From JAFIFT01 sp020051095 (lineage in GTDB: Bacteria; Pseudomonadota; Gammaproteobacteria; Legionellales; Legionellaceae), in contig NZ_CAXMZT010000001.1 in NCBI RefSeq assembly GCF_964199965.1, positions 352,017 through 416,016 of the forward strand: a stretch of DNA of 64,000 bases. Reading direction: 5' to 3'. Shown here in pieces: positions 17,413 through 26,883 of the stretch; within the stretch, counting starts at the first letter, position 1, and every line of letters starts with the position of its first letter. The notes beneath the pieces are model-generated. The model ran no database searches. It saw only the letters and a list, made by a program, of their open reading frames with translations, and was not told the DNA's origin. Made by a program: the position numbers and the translations under genes.

Positions 17413-17440
17413 TTGCATTTTAATTAACAGCTTCTATACT
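17413..17440 (+). promoter_or_regulatory. Putative promoter of the Spy-like gene
   Basis: TTGCAT (17413-17418), 16-base spacer, TATACT (17435-17440), 36 bases before the ATG. The remainder of 17230-17475 is the rpsB leader on the other strand, with no ORF. Confidence 0.5.
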
Positions 17441-17475
17441 TGTATTGATAAAAAAATCAAAATAAGGAAATTATT

Positions 17476-17919
17476 ATGAATAAGCGTCCCACATTAATCG
17501 CAATGTTGTTTTTATTATTTTTCTTTATGCAACCAACACTGGTACATTCCCAACCTGACGCATCTCAATCAGGTCAAACGGCTAAGATGGATTGGCAAAA
17601 AGAACTTGGTTTAACCACTGAACAAACAGATAAAATCAAACAAATTAAAGACGCAAGCTATGACGATATGAAAGAATATCGTGTGCAAAAATGGGGGCTA
17701 TACAAAAAAATGGTCATGATGAGCCATAACAAAGAAATTGACGAACAGAAATTGAAATCATTAATTTCTGATATGAATACCATTTCAGAAAAGATGATGC
17801 GTCAAGAAATAAAGATGAAGCATGACATCTATATGGTTCTCACGCCCGATCAAAAAACAAAAATGGATCAAATGATGCAGGCACGATTGAAAGAGATGGA
17901 AAAAGTATATGGTCAGTAA
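17476..17919 (+). CDS. Spy/CpxP-like periplasmic LTXXQ-motif protein
   Basis: 147 residues with a clear signal peptide (ATLIA..MLFLLFFFMQPTLVHSQ, cleavage near residue 26) followed by a small all-helical domain. Two LTxxQ-like signatures, LGLTTEQTDKIKQI and VLTPDQKTKMDQMM, mark the Spy/CpxP/CnrR fold, a periplasmic chaperone or envelope-stress modulator. The protein is rich in Met and Lys, as in some metal-linked members. ATG follows AAGGAAATTATT. A GC-rich hairpin ends it. No Cpx-type two-component pair is nearby. Confidence 0.75.
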   Translation: MNKRPTLIAMLFLLFFFMQPTLVHSQPDASQSGQTAKMDWQKELGLTTEQTDKIKQIKDASYDDMKEYRVQKWGLYKKMVMMSHNKEIDEQKLKSLISDMNTISEKMMRQEIKMKHDIYMVLTPDQKTKMDQMMQARLKEMEKVYGQ

Positions 17920-17955
17920 AATAGCGCCCATGCGTATATAATTATTTTCTTACTT

Positions 17956-17974
17956 CCGGGCTTATCAAGCCCGG
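17956..17974 (+). terminator. Hairpin terminator after the Spy-like gene
   Basis: CCGGGCTT-atc-AAGCCCGG, a perfect 8-bp stem, followed loosely by ctttaatttt. The T-tract is imperfect. Confidence 0.55.
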
Positions 17975-18014
17975 GAGAAGCTTTAATTTTGTTTATCCTT
18001 TTTGTTGCAAAGAC

Positions 18015-18043
18015 TTGCTGCTAACAACTCGCCAAGCTATTAT
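18015..18043 (+). promoter_or_regulatory. Putative promoter of glnD
   Basis: TTGCTG (18015-18020), 17-base spacer, TATTAT (18038-18043), about 33 bases before the ATG. Confidence 0.45.
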
Positions 18044-18075
18044 CCTTTATGAACCGTTTATAATTTTAAAAAACA

Positions 18076-20634
18076 ATGCCCTCAACATCCCCAAGCAAGC
18101 ATATCAGTCAATTTAAGCAACAATTGGGAGAAAAAATCCACCAGTTGTCAGTGCCCCAATTTACTACCAAATTGGTTAATTATATCGATAATTTGATTGT
18201 ATCTCTTTACCAAAAACATCAACTCAATCGATATGCGATAGGCATACTGGCAGTTGGTAGCTATGGTCGTCGCGAATTGCAGCTCTATTCCGACGTTGAT
18301 TTGGTTATTCTTAGCAGCAAAAATCTATCCGAAACTGGCAAACAGAAGGCGGGACTTTTTATCCAGGATTGCTGGGATTTGGGCTTAACGATTAGTCATC
18401 AAATAACAACTGTAAAACAACTTGCTGAGCTGGCTGCAAACGATTTGAGTGTGATTTCCTCTCTTCTCGATATGAGAATGTTAGCTGGAAAAGGGGACTT
18501 AATGGATTCACTTGCCTTCCAAACCCACCCGAGTCAAATGTGGACTAGTGAGACGTTTTTTCAGGCAAAACTGTCTGAACAAAAAAAGCGTTATGAAAAA
18601 TATGGTGAAACAGCTTATAACTTAGAACCAAATGTCAAATATGGTCCAGGTGGTCTGAGAGATTTGCAAATCATTTTAAGCATTGGTAAACGCCATTTTG
18701 GAATCAAAAAATTAGCTGATGGAATTAATTGCGGATTTTTTAATGATAAGGAATATGAAGAATTGGTTCAATGCCAACATTTTCTATGGCAAATACGTAA
18801 TAGCCTCCATTTCTTAGCTGGAAAAGCGGAAGAAAGGCTTTTATTTGATTACCAAATTAAACTCTCTCGATTGTTTGGATTTCAAGACAACAATGCAAAT
18901 TTAGCCATTGAGCAACTAATGAAAACTTATTTCAATGTCATCAAACGAACTCGTGAGCTAAACGAAATGTTATTACAACTATTCAATGAAACAATCGTAT
19001 TTCATCAAAAACAGAAAATCAAACCAATAGACGATTGCTTACAAGTGTCTAACCAACACATTGAAATCTGTAAACCCCACATCTTCCACCAACACCCGAT
19101 CGTACTATTACGTTTATTTTATACCATGGCAAAGAATCCTTCTATACGTGGTATACGTGCAAATACAATTCGCCTAATTCGACAAAATCTCTATTTGATC
19201 AATCGTCGTTTTAAAAATATGAGCGAAGCAAAAAAATTATTTTTAGCCCTATTCCAGCAAGATAATTCACCCTATGAAACACTCCATCAAATGAATCGAT
19301 ATGGCGTGCTCGGGCGTTATTTGGAGAGCTTTTCTCATGTAACAGGCCAGATGCAATATGATTTATTCCATGTTTATACTGTTGACCAACATACGCTCTT
19401 TGTCATTCGAAATATCGGACGATTTCTAGACCCAGCCTATGAGGGTAAATTCAACCTAGCCTATCGTTTAATGTCAGATTTGCCTAACAAGGACATCCTT
19501 TATTTAGCAGCACTGTTCCATGATATTGGCAAAGGTAGGGGCGGCGATCATTCCGAAATTGGCGCAAAAGAAGCAAGCGATTTTGGGATATCCCATTCCC
19601 TCGAAAATGACAAAATAGACTTATTAGTTTGGCTGGTTGAAAACCATCTGTTGATGTCTCAAACTACCCAGCGCTCGGATATTTATGACCCACAAATCAT
19701 CCATGCTTTTTGTCAACATTTACCCAAACCTGACTACTTAGACTATCTTTACCTACTGACTGTCGCAGATATTTGTGCAACAAATCCTGCTTTGTGGACC
19801 GCGTGGAAAGATTCGCTCCTTAAAGAATTATATCGGTCAGCTAAACAAGTGATGCATGATGAACGCGCATTGATTAATGAATCCGTGATTATCGAAGAAA
19901 GACAGCAACAATCTCTATCCCAGTTACTCGCAATGGGGTATCAAAAAAGCGCTATCCTTACACTTTGGCAATCAATCAAAACGAAGTACTTTTTACATGA
20001 ATCCCCAGAAATCATAACAAGACATACCGGATCCATATTAGATTGTGAGCGATACCCGCTCGTTATGATTATGCCTCACCATAGTCAAGGCGGCACGGAA
20101 GTATTCACTTATCTGCCTCATCGCGAGGACAGATTTGTTATTATTTCAACTGTCTTGAACAACCTGCATTGCACCATTCAAGAAGCATTTATTTCAACAG
20201 GAAAAAACCAATTTGATCTTGATACATTCGTCATCTTGGATGAAAAAAATCGTGAAATAACCTCGAAGGAAAAAACAGATAAAATCAAGCACAGCCTTAC
20301 ATATTATCTTAAATCGAAGGAGCGCCTCCCATCCATTATTAAACGCAGACAAACCCGCACACAAGCCCATTTTAATGTTGAGCCCAGCCTTGAATTTAGT
20401 TTACATCCAAAGCAGAATCAAACCTTATTGTTTTTGGTCACTGGGGACAGACCAGGCTTATTGGCAGCAATTAGCCATGTTTTTTATCAACAGCATATTC
20501 AGCTACATCATGCCAAGATTGCAACTGCCGGGGAACGCGTTGAAGATACCTTTCATATCAGTAATGCAGATGGTAAGCCATTGTCCAATGAAGAAAAGTT
20601 AGCTTTACAAGATGCTTTGAATAAAGTGATTTAA
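18076..20634 (+). CDS. glnD: PII uridylyltransferase/uridylyl-removing enzyme
   Basis: 852 residues. It senses glutamine and uridylylates or de-uridylylates PII to control nitrogen assimilation. The nucleotidyltransferase site GSYGRRELQLYSDVD is at residues 61-75, the HD hydrolase site ALFHDIGKGRGGDHSEIGA near 478-496, and two ACT domains fill the C-terminus (LLFLVTGDRPGLLAAISHVF near residue 790). Start codon context is weak, but the protein begins close to where family members do. Slightly shorter than the enterobacterial enzyme (about 890). Convergent with rluB. Confidence 0.95.
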   Translation: MPSTSPSKHISQFKQQLGEKIHQLSVPQFTTKLVNYIDNLIVSLYQKHQLNRYAIGILAVGSYGRRELQLYSDVDLVILSSKNLSETGKQKAGLFIQDCWDLGLTISHQITTVKQLAELAANDLSVISSLLDMRMLAGKGDLMDSLAFQTHPSQMWTSETFFQAKLSEQKKRYEKYGETAYNLEPNVKYGPGGLRDLQIILSIGKRHFGIKKLADGINCGFFNDKEYEELVQCQHFLWQIRNSLHFLAGKAEERLLFDYQIKLSRLFGFQDNNANLAIEQLMKTYFNVIKRTRELNEMLLQLFNETIVFHQKQKIKPIDDCLQVSNQHIEICKPHIFHQHPIVLLRLFYTMAKNPSIRGIRANTIRLIRQNLYLINRRFKNMSEAKKLFLALFQQDNSPYETLHQMNRYGVLGRYLESFSHVTGQMQYDLFHVYTVDQHTLFVIRNIGRFLDPAYEGKFNLAYRLMSDLPNKDILYLAALFHDIGKGRGGDHSEIGAKEASDFGISHSLENDKIDLLVWLVENHLLMSQTTQRSDIYDPQIIHAFCQHLPKPDYLDYLYLLTVADICATNPALWTAWKDSLLKELYRSAKQVMHDERALINESVIIEERQQQSLSQLLAMGYQKSAILTLWQSIKTKYFLHESPEIITRHTGSILDCERYPLVMIMPHHSQGGTEVFTYLPHREDRFVIISTVLNNLHCTIQEAFISTGKNQFDLDTFVILDEKNREITSKEKTDKIKHSLTYYLKSKERLPSIIKRRQTRTQAHFNVEPSLEFSLHPKQNQTLLFLVTGDRPGLLAAISHVFYQQHIQLHHAKIATAGERVEDTFHISNADGKPLSNEEKLALQDALNKVI

Positions 20635-20658
20635 TCGCGTTAGTTAGGAAGACAACAA

Positions 20659-21402
20659 TCACTGACTTGACAGCTGAGCCATTAATTTCTCAACACGGCT
20701 TTGCTCAAGTTCGACCATTTTGCCCCTTGATAAGTTTCTTGGCAATTGAATATCCCCATAGCGAATTCTAATTAGCCTGGATACGTCAACACCCTGTGAT
20801 TGCCATATGCGCCTTACCTCTCGATTTCGCCCCTCACATAGCACCACGTGATACCATTGATTCTTACCTTCACCACCTTGATAAGTAATTGTTTTAAATT
20901 GCGCAAGGCCATCTTCTAGCTCAACCCCTTTAAGCATTTCATTGATCATTTGCTCTGTCACTTCGCCATTAACTCTCACGGCATATTCACGTTCAAACTG
21001 CCTAGAGGGATGCATCAAGTAATTAGCAAGCTCTCCGTCATTTGTGAGTAATAAGAGACCCGAGGTGTTGATGTCTAAACGTCCAATTTGCACCCATCTT
21101 CCTTGTCTTAATTTTGGTAAATTATCAAATACGGTTTTAGAGTGCTCTGGATCCTGGCGAGAGCAAATTTCACCGACAGATTTATGATATAAAATAACAC
21201 GCGTTCTAATGGTTCGTGCTAATGGATTATTGATGCGCTTGCTTTTAACAGATATCTTATCTCTTGGACCAACCGAGTCGCCAACCGAGGCAACTGTCCC
21301 ATTGACTTTAATCCACCCCTGCTCAATCCACTTCTCCATTTCTCGACGGGAGCCTAACCCCGCCATGCTTAAGACTTTTTGTAATCGTTGCTTTTCACTC
21401 AT
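20659..21402 (-). CDS. rluB: 23S rRNA pseudouridine synthase B (RluB/RsuA family)
   Basis: 247 residues. An S4 RNA-binding domain (RLQKVLSMAGLGSRREMEKW, residues 6-25) is followed by the RsuA-type catalytic core with Asp110 in VQIGRLDINTSGLLLLTNDG, then CEGRNREVRRIW and RIRYGDIQLP. RluB makes pseudouridine 2605 in 23S rRNA. It overlaps scpB by four bases, and the scpA-scpB-rluB order is widespread and supports RluB over RluE/F. Confidence 0.92.
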   Translation of the reverse strand: MSEKQRLQKVLSMAGLGSRREMEKWIEQGWIKVNGTVASVGDSVGPRDKISVKSKRINNPLARTIRTRVILYHKSVGEICSRQDPEHSKTVFDNLPKLRQGRWVQIGRLDINTSGLLLLTNDGELANYLMHPSRQFEREYAVRVNGEVTEQMINEMLKGVELEDGLAQFKTITYQGGEGKNQWYHVVLCEGRNREVRRIWQSQGVDVSRLIRIRYGDIQLPRNLSRGKMVELEQSRVEKLMAQLSSQ

Positions 21403-21959
21403 AAGTATATTTCTTCAATTTGATCAGCTTCAACTATCCCATTTATCCCCTCGATTACAGGTAAATCCTGCAAAGAAGGTAATTTGAAATAATCTAAAAA
21501 TTGACTAGTAGTGCGGTATAATGCTGGCTTACCAGGGGCATCTCGATAGCCGCTAATTCGAATCCATTCTCTATCGACGAGTGTTTTCAATATTTGGCTG
21601 CTAACACTCACGCCACGTATTGCTTCGATGTCTCCCCGAGTCACTGGTTGTTTATAGGCAATAATTGCCAATGTTTCCAGCGTTGCAGCAGAGTACTTTG
21701 GCGGCTTTTCAGCCCTAAACAGGTTTATCCAAGGTGCAAAGGCCTCTTTTGTCAAAATTTGCCAGCCGCTCGCTAGTTTAACCAGCTCAAATGCGCGATC
21801 GCTATAATCCCTCTTTAGTTGATGTAATGCAAGTGTTATCTGCTCAGGCGATATCGACCCATTGTTTTGTAGAATAGTTAATAGCGTCTCTTCGCTAACT
21901 GGTTGAGAAGCGGTTATTAAAATAGCCTCAATGACGGCTTTGATATCGATTTCGATCAT
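21399..21959 (-). CDS. scpB: Segregation and condensation protein B
   Basis: 186 residues forming two winged-helix units, with KPPKYSAATLETLAIIAYKQ and PVTRGDIEAIRGVSVSSQIL as the family signature and WIRISGYRDAPGKPALYRTT after it. ScpB binds ScpA and SMC/MukB-like SMC in chromosome condensation. It overlaps scpA and rluB by four bases at each side, so the three genes are translationally coupled. Confidence 0.95.
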   Translation of the reverse strand: MIEIDIKAVIEAILITASQPVSEETLLTILQNNGSISPEQITLALHQLKRDYSDRAFELVKLASGWQILTKEAFAPWINLFRAEKPPKYSAATLETLAIIAYKQPVTRGDIEAIRGVSVSSQILKTLVDREWIRISGYRDAPGKPALYRTTSQFLDYFKLPSLQDLPVIEGINGIVEADQIEEIYL

Positions 21960-22768
21960 AAACTCGCCTGTATTGTGATAGGAGCATATGGACTTTCTTG
22001 CTCAATAAGTATACTACCTGATTTTGCTAATTCAAGGATAGCTAACATGGAAACGACTAATCCTTGAAGCCCTTCTGATGCTGTAAACAAATGATAGAAT
22101 GAGAGTGATTTAGACGTTTTAATTTTTTCTAAAATACTCTGCATTCGATCCTTTACTGACAATGGCTCTTGGACAATCTGATGACTCACTCGATGGGATT
22201 GCCTTTGCAACACATCTCGCATGGCTTCCTGCAACGCAGGTAATACGACGTTTGGATGAATCACCCAGTCGCTTAATCCTTGTCCTTTAACATCCACGGC
22301 ATGAAAGTCATACTCTTGACATGGAAGTTTAGCGATGATTTCAGCCGCACGCTTAATTATTTCATAATTTTGAAGCTGCTTAACCAGCGCCATCCTCGGG
22401 TCATCTTCCGATTCCTCTTCATAAGGCGACTTGGGCAAAAGCAAACGAGATTTGATTTCAGCAAGCGTTGCTGCCATCAATAAATAATCAACCGCTAACT
22501 CAAATCGATGCGCTTCCATCAATTCAATATAGTTTAGATACTGATTTGTTATTTTGACGATTGGAATATCCAGTATATCAATATTTTGTTTACGTATAAG
22601 ATAAAGTAACAAATCCAGAGGGCCGGAAAAACTATCCAGCAATACGCGCATCGCATCCGGTGGTATGTATAAGTCAGACGGCAAGTTTTCAACGAGCTCA
22701 CCATCGATATAAACTGCCTCAGTCAATGCAAGTTCAGATATCAATGCCCATTGCCTCACGCACGTCAT
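21956..22768 (-). CDS. scpA: Segregation and condensation protein A (kleisin)
   Basis: Up to 270 residues. The kleisin signature FSGPLDLLLYLIRKQNIDIL is followed by PIVKITNQYLNYIELMEAH and YLLMAATLAEIKSRLLLP, and the C-terminal winged helix (VVSMLAILELAKSGSILIEQ). The ATG at 22768 lies 35 bases inside trpS; a TTG about 25 bases further in, preceded by GAGG, is an alternative start, so the first residues are uncertain. Partner of ScpB and SMC. Confidence 0.9.
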   Translation of the reverse strand: MTCVRQWALISELALTEAVYIDGELVENLPSDLYIPPDAMRVLLDSFSGPLDLLLYLIRKQNIDILDIPIVKITNQYLNYIELMEAHRFELAVDYLLMAATLAEIKSRLLLPKSPYEEESEDDPRMALVKQLQNYEIIKRAAEIIAKLPCQEYDFHAVDVKGQGLSDWVIHPNVVLPALQEAMRDVLQRQSHRVSHQIVQEPLSVKDRMQSILEKIKTSKSLSFYHLFTASEGLQGLVVSMLAILELAKSGSILIEQESPYAPITIQASL

Positions 22769-23948
22769 TTAACGTCTTATTTGCCTCATCACGAGCAGAC
22801 TCGCTTCCTTCTGCAATGACTTTTTTTACCGATCCAGGATCTTGCTCTAACTCGATTATTTGTTGCTGGATGGGAGCCAGCTCTTTGTTAATAGCATCAA
22901 CAATCGGTCGTTTGCAGTCTATACAACCAATGCCTGCTGTGCGGCAACCAGTCTGCACCCAATCTTTCGTAGAATCGTCGGAATATAATTTGTGAAAATC
23001 CCAAACAGGGCATTTTTGTGGCTCACCCGGATCCGTTCGCTTCACACGTGCTGGATCCGTTGGCATTTTTAAAATTTTTTGTTCAACAATAGCCGGTTCT
23101 TCTCGTAGCGAAATGGTATTGCCATAAGACTTTGACATTTTTTGACCATCAATGCCGGGCACCTTGGCATTTGCGGTCAATAATGGATGTGGTTCTGGCA
23201 AAATTATTTTACCTGTACCATCCAAATAGCCATAAAGCCGTTCTTTATCACCAATCGAAAGATTATGCTGATGAGCTAATAAGGCTTGGGCTGTCGTTAA
23301 ACTTTCATGACAACCTTCTTGTTGAAACTGTTTTCGCAAATTTTGATATAATTTGCCATTCTTTTTGCCCATTTTTTTGATAGCATCCATTGCTAACTGC
23401 TCAAAATTAGGCTCCCTTCCATACATATAATTAAATCGTCTTGCAACTTCTCGCGTTAATTCAATATGTGAAACCTGATCCTCGCCAACTGGTACATGAT
23501 CAGCGCGATATATAAGGACGTCAGCGCTTTGCAATACGGGATAACCTAAAAATCCGTAAGTTGATAAATCTTTATCTTTCAGCTTTTCTTGTTGATCTTT
23601 ATAGGTGGGAACTCGCTCTAACCAGCCTAAGGGGGTGATCATAGACAATAGCAAAAACAATTCGGCATGCTCAGGCACCCAGGATTGGATAAATAAGGTT
23701 GCCAGCCCAGGATTCACGCCGCAAGCCAGCCAATCAATCACCATATCCCAGATTATTTGTTTCATAAAACCTGGTTCATCATACCTCGTCGTCAATCCAT
23801 GCCAATCCGCTACAAAGTAAAAACATTCATATTGGTTTTGTAAGTCAATCCAATTTTTTATAACACCATGATAATGGCCCAGATGCAAACGACCACTCGC
23901 TCGCATCCCAGAAACAACACGCTTATTTTCAGAATATAAAGATGACAT
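22734..23948 (-). CDS. trpS: Tryptophanyl-tRNA synthetase
   Basis: 404 residues, class I aminoacyl-tRNA synthetase charging tRNA-Trp. The HIGH-type motif is HLGH at residues 22-25 within RASGRLHLGHYHGV. The KMSKS loop is in PGIDGQKMSKSYGNTISLRE. LGFLGYPVLQSADVLIYRAD contacts tryptophan. It is longer than the 334-residue E. coli form, resembling the longer TrpS type with extra sequence after KMSKS that includes three Cys (CPVWDF, GCRTAGIGCIDCKRP). First gene of the trpS-scpA-scpB-rluB run. Confidence 0.95.
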   Translation of the reverse strand: MSSLYSENKRVVSGMRASGRLHLGHYHGVIKNWIDLQNQYECFYFVADWHGLTTRYDEPGFMKQIIWDMVIDWLACGVNPGLATLFIQSWVPEHAELFLLLSMITPLGWLERVPTYKDQQEKLKDKDLSTYGFLGYPVLQSADVLIYRADHVPVGEDQVSHIELTREVARRFNYMYGREPNFEQLAMDAIKKMGKKNGKLYQNLRKQFQQEGCHESLTTAQALLAHQHNLSIGDKERLYGYLDGTGKIILPEPHPLLTANAKVPGIDGQKMSKSYGNTISLREEPAIVEQKILKMPTDPARVKRTDPGEPQKCPVWDFHKLYSDDSTKDWVQTGCRTAGIGCIDCKRPIVDAINKELAPIQQQIIELEQDPGSVKKVIAEGSESARDEANKTLNDVREAMGIDI

Positions 23949-23977
23949 TATTTTCTAGCTCTTATTACGCTTAATGA

Positions 23978-24598
23978 TTAACTAAATGGTGAGGGATCCC
24001 CGCCCCCTACTCGAATGATACTAGGATAATTCCCTGTTAAATCAACCACCGTTGTCGGTTCATTACCCACATTGCCGCCATCAATGATTAAATCAACTTG
24101 GTTTCCTAAAACATCTCTTATTGCCTCTGGTTCACTGAGTGGAACTTCAGCGCCAGGCAAAATTAATGTGGTACTCATAAGAGGTGCTTCCAAACAGTCC
24201 AGCAAAGCTAGCGTCACTACATTTTTGGGAACTCGCAAGCCCAAGGTTTTTCTTTTCGGATGAAGCATTAAGCGAGGCACTTCAGAAGTGGCGTTTAAGA
24301 TAAATGTATAGGCACCCGGTGTGAAAGCTTTTAACAATCGAAAGATGGGGTTAGTCACCTTTGCATAAGTTCCAAGATCGGACAGATCCCGGCATACCAA
24401 AGTCATATTGTGATGTTTGTCTAAATGACGGATACGACGAATCCGTTCTAGCGCCTTCTTATTTCCTAACCGACACCCTAACGCATACCCTGAATCGGTC
24501 GGATATACTACTAATCCCCCATTTTCAATAAGATTAGTTGCTTGGCGTAACAATCTTGCCTGTGGATTATCCGGATGGATGGCAAAAAATTGACTCAT
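23978..24598 (-). CDS. yciO: YciO/Sua5-family protein (threonylcarbamoyl-AMP synthase-like)
   Basis: 206 residues matching the YciO subfamily closely: MSQFFAIHPDNPQARLL at the start, GGLVVYPTDSGYALGCRLGN, MTLVCRDLSDLGTYAKV, PGAYTFILNATSEVPRLML, LMSTTLILPGAEVPLSEPEA and VDLIIDGGNVGNEPTTVVDL. YciO shares the TsaC/Sua5 dsRNA-binding fold and may have weak threonylcarbamoyl-AMP activity; its cellular job is unsettled. Next to rnm as in enterobacteria. Confidence 0.92.
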   Translation of the reverse strand: MSQFFAIHPDNPQARLLRQATNLIENGGLVVYPTDSGYALGCRLGNKKALERIRRIRHLDKHHNMTLVCRDLSDLGTYAKVTNPIFRLLKAFTPGAYTFILNATSEVPRLMLHPKRKTLGLRVPKNVVTLALLDCLEAPLMSTTLILPGAEVPLSEPEAIRDVLGNQVDLIIDGGNVGNEPTTVVDLTGNYPSIIRVGGGDPSPFS

Positions 24599-24610
24599 TC
24601 ATGTCCCCTA

Positions 24611-25438
24611 TTAAGTCGTCCACAATGACCACACTGGTTGTATATTCTCAGGTAGCTTTGGTTGCCCTCCTAAACCAACTTGGGTTTCTGGTCCACCGTG
24701 AAAATCTGACCCTGAAGAAGCAAGCATACCATATTCTTGGCAAAAGGCAGCAATTAGTTTAATTCCTTCGATATTTTGATTCCCTGACACAACCTCAATC
24801 CCCTCACCACCGACATCCTTAAATTCCTCAATGAGTTGGCGCAACTTAGTTTGCGTCAATCCATATTTTTGCGGGTGAGCTAACACAGCAATGCCGCCAC
24901 TGCCTTTGATCGCATGAACAGCTTCCGCTAAGCTTATCCACTGGCATGCATGGTAAGCTGGCCGCCCTCTTTTCAAATAACGCTTAAATGCCTGCGCTCT
25001 GTCTTTCACATACCCAGCATTAACGAGCACTTGCGCGAAATGTGGACGTGCGAGGTGATCATGGCCGGCTAATTCAATGGCCGCTCTTAATGGATCAGGA
25101 ACACCCAGTTGAGCTAATGACTCTGCAATTGAATTAGCTCGTTGACGTCGTCTCAATTTTTGTTCAACAACCACCTCTTTAATCAATGGATTGTCAATAT
25201 CTATCTGTAAGCCTAATATATGGATATCGTGTTTATTCCAGCGAATACTAATCTCGATCCCAGGGATGATTGTTATCGGTTTATCTTGGGTTATTTGTTG
25301 TAATTCAGAAACACCTGCAACTGTATCATGGTCTGTTAATGCCAACATGGTAACGGATCGAGACAATGCTTGTTGGGAAAGAGCAGTTACACTCAAAAAA
25401 CCATCCGAATAGGTACTGTGACAATGCAAATCAATCAT
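24611..25438 (-). CDS. rnm: PHP-domain 5'-3' exoribonuclease RNase AM (YciV/TrpH)
   Basis: 275 residues. Metal-binding PHP motifs are DLHCHSTYSDG (residues 3-13), ALTDHDTVAG, IPGIEISI, LARPHFAQVLVNAGYV, VLAHPQKY and SGSDFHGG. The E. coli homologue trims RNA 5' ends and matures 5S and other rRNAs. It precedes yciO by 12 bases in one transcription unit, the same pair order as in enterobacteria. Confidence 0.9.
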   Translation of the reverse strand: MIDLHCHSTYSDGFLSVTALSQQALSRSVTMLALTDHDTVAGVSELQQITQDKPITIIPGIEISIRWNKHDIHILGLQIDIDNPLIKEVVVEQKLRRRQRANSIAESLAQLGVPDPLRAAIELAGHDHLARPHFAQVLVNAGYVKDRAQAFKRYLKRGRPAYHACQWISLAEAVHAIKGSGGIAVLAHPQKYGLTQTKLRQLIEEFKDVGGEGIEVVSGNQNIEGIKLIAAFCQEYGMLASSGSDFHGGPETQVGLGGQPKLPENIQPVWSLWTT

Positions 25439-25501
25439 GGATTAAAACTTAGAGAAAAAGGCTGTCTATGTTGATATAAATTATAGCATTTTGCAAGTTT
25501 T

Positions 25502-26167
25502 TTAGATTAAACTAACGACTTTCTCCATCATCCGCGTCACATCAATTTGTTTGCTGTGATGGTTAACGGTAGCTATCAGAGGTATATTTATTCGCGATTG
25601 AATCGCTTGGATATTATCCTCAACATGGCTCATTTGGGGGTCAACCTTATTAGCAATCCAGCCAGCAACTGGTAATTGGTACTTGTGGATAACCTCATTC
25701 AGTAAGAGTGTGTGGTTGATACAACCCAATCGAATAGCCACAACGATTATCATGGGTAACTGGCTATATTTAACAACATCAATCCATGTTTCGGATTCAT
25801 TCAATGGAACCATCAATCCCCCAGCACCCTCTATCAGACGCAATTGAAAGGTTTGATATTGTGACTGGTTCAAGAAAGCATGGATATCCTTAGCGTTGAT
25901 TGTTATGCCTTCCGCTTGAGCAGCCAAATGCGGGGCTATGGGCTGATTAAATAACCATTGATTGATACTCATATTCGATTGGTTTGCCCCCATGAGAATC
26001 TGAACATCCTCATTGACCCATTGCTCTTGCAACCACTCACAACCGGAGGCAATCGGCTTTAAACCAACACAACGGAAGTGCAAACTGCGGAAATAGTGAA
26101 TTAATAATCGGGTCACATACGTTTTTCCACAGCCTGTATCCGTGCCGGTGATGAAGAATGTAGTCAT
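25502..26167 (-). CDS. bioD: Dethiobiotin synthetase
   Basis: 221 residues from the ATG at 26167, which overlaps the bioH stop as ATGA and follows AAGAGAG; the open frame to 26233 lies inside bioH and is ignored. It closes the ureido ring of dethiobiotin using ATP and CO2. The P-loop is FITGTDTGCGKTYVTRLL near the N-terminus, followed by GLKPIASGCE and LIEGAGGLMVPLNE. Last gene of the bioBFHD operon. Confidence 0.93.
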   Translation of the reverse strand: MTTFFITGTDTGCGKTYVTRLLIHYFRSLHFRCVGLKPIASGCEWLQEQWVNEDVQILMGANQSNMSINQWLFNQPIAPHLAAQAEGITINAKDIHAFLNQSQYQTFQLRLIEGAGGLMVPLNESETWIDVVKYSQLPMIIVVAIRLGCINHTLLLNEVIHKYQLPVAGWIANKVDPQMSHVEDNIQAIQSRINIPLIATVNHHSKQIDVTRMMEKVVSLI

Positions 26168-26883
26168 GTTAATCTCTCTTGCATATGGTCTATAAAGATA
26201 TCCGGATGTGTCAAAAATGGCATATGACCACAATGGTTGATGATGCTCACATCATTGACACATAATTTTCCAGATAATACATTGGCTAATGAGGACGGTA
26301 CAATCGCATCTTGCTTTCCCAACAAAAATGACACATTGCCTTCATAGCCCTGGATATGATGGCGAAAATCCATTTCTTTTAATAGGGTTAACCCTAATTC
26401 TGCATCCGTTGGTAAAGCGGGGGCATATTGATATATTGGACGATGGCTATGATTTAGGAATTGTAATTCGATAAAATCATGCACGGTTTTTATTGGATCA
26501 TAGGCATATCGCCGATAAAATCGCGTTAGCACAGCCGGCTCAATGCCAGGCCAGTCGTTATGCTTTAGAAAACAAGGGGATGTTGCCACTGCGGCAAGGT
26601 GGTTGATACGCCTACCACCTTGATTGGCGACATGGAAAGCATATAAGCCGCCCAGCGACCAACCAATGATTGAAAAGGACTGAGGGAGTATATTTAGAAG
26701 ATTATTTGTAAACAAATCCATCGGCATGGAAGGTGTAAGACCATGCCCTGGCAGGTCAACGGTTAGCATTTGCCAATTAGAAGGCCAGATGGGTTTTAAA
26801 CAATCCCAAATCGCATGATCAAACCCCCAGCCATGTAAGCATAAAACAGATAATCCCTTTCCATATTGGTAGAGTTGTATCAT
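26164..26883 (-). CDS. bioH: Pimeloyl-[acyl-carrier protein] methyl ester esterase
   Basis: A 239-residue alpha/beta hydrolase with oxyanion LHGWGFDHAIWDCL, nucleophile Ser76 in IIGWSLGGLYAF, Asp in GKQDAIVPSS and His in NHCGHMPFLTHP. BioH removes the methyl group from pimeloyl-ACP methyl ester, gating entry to the biotin ring pathway. It overlaps bioD and bioF (four bases each), consistent with coupled translation. No bioC methyltransferase is in this window. Confidence 0.92.
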   Translation of the reverse strand: MIQLYQYGKGLSVLCLHGWGFDHAIWDCLKPIWPSNWQMLTVDLPGHGLTPSMPMDLFTNNLLNILPQSFSIIGWSLGGLYAFHVANQGGRRINHLAAVATSPCFLKHNDWPGIEPAVLTRFYRRYAYDPIKTVHDFIELQFLNHSHRPIYQYAPALPTDAELGLTLLKEMDFRHHIQGYEGNVSFLLGKQDAIVPSSLANVLSGKLCVNDVSIINHCGHMPFLTHPDIFIDHMQERLT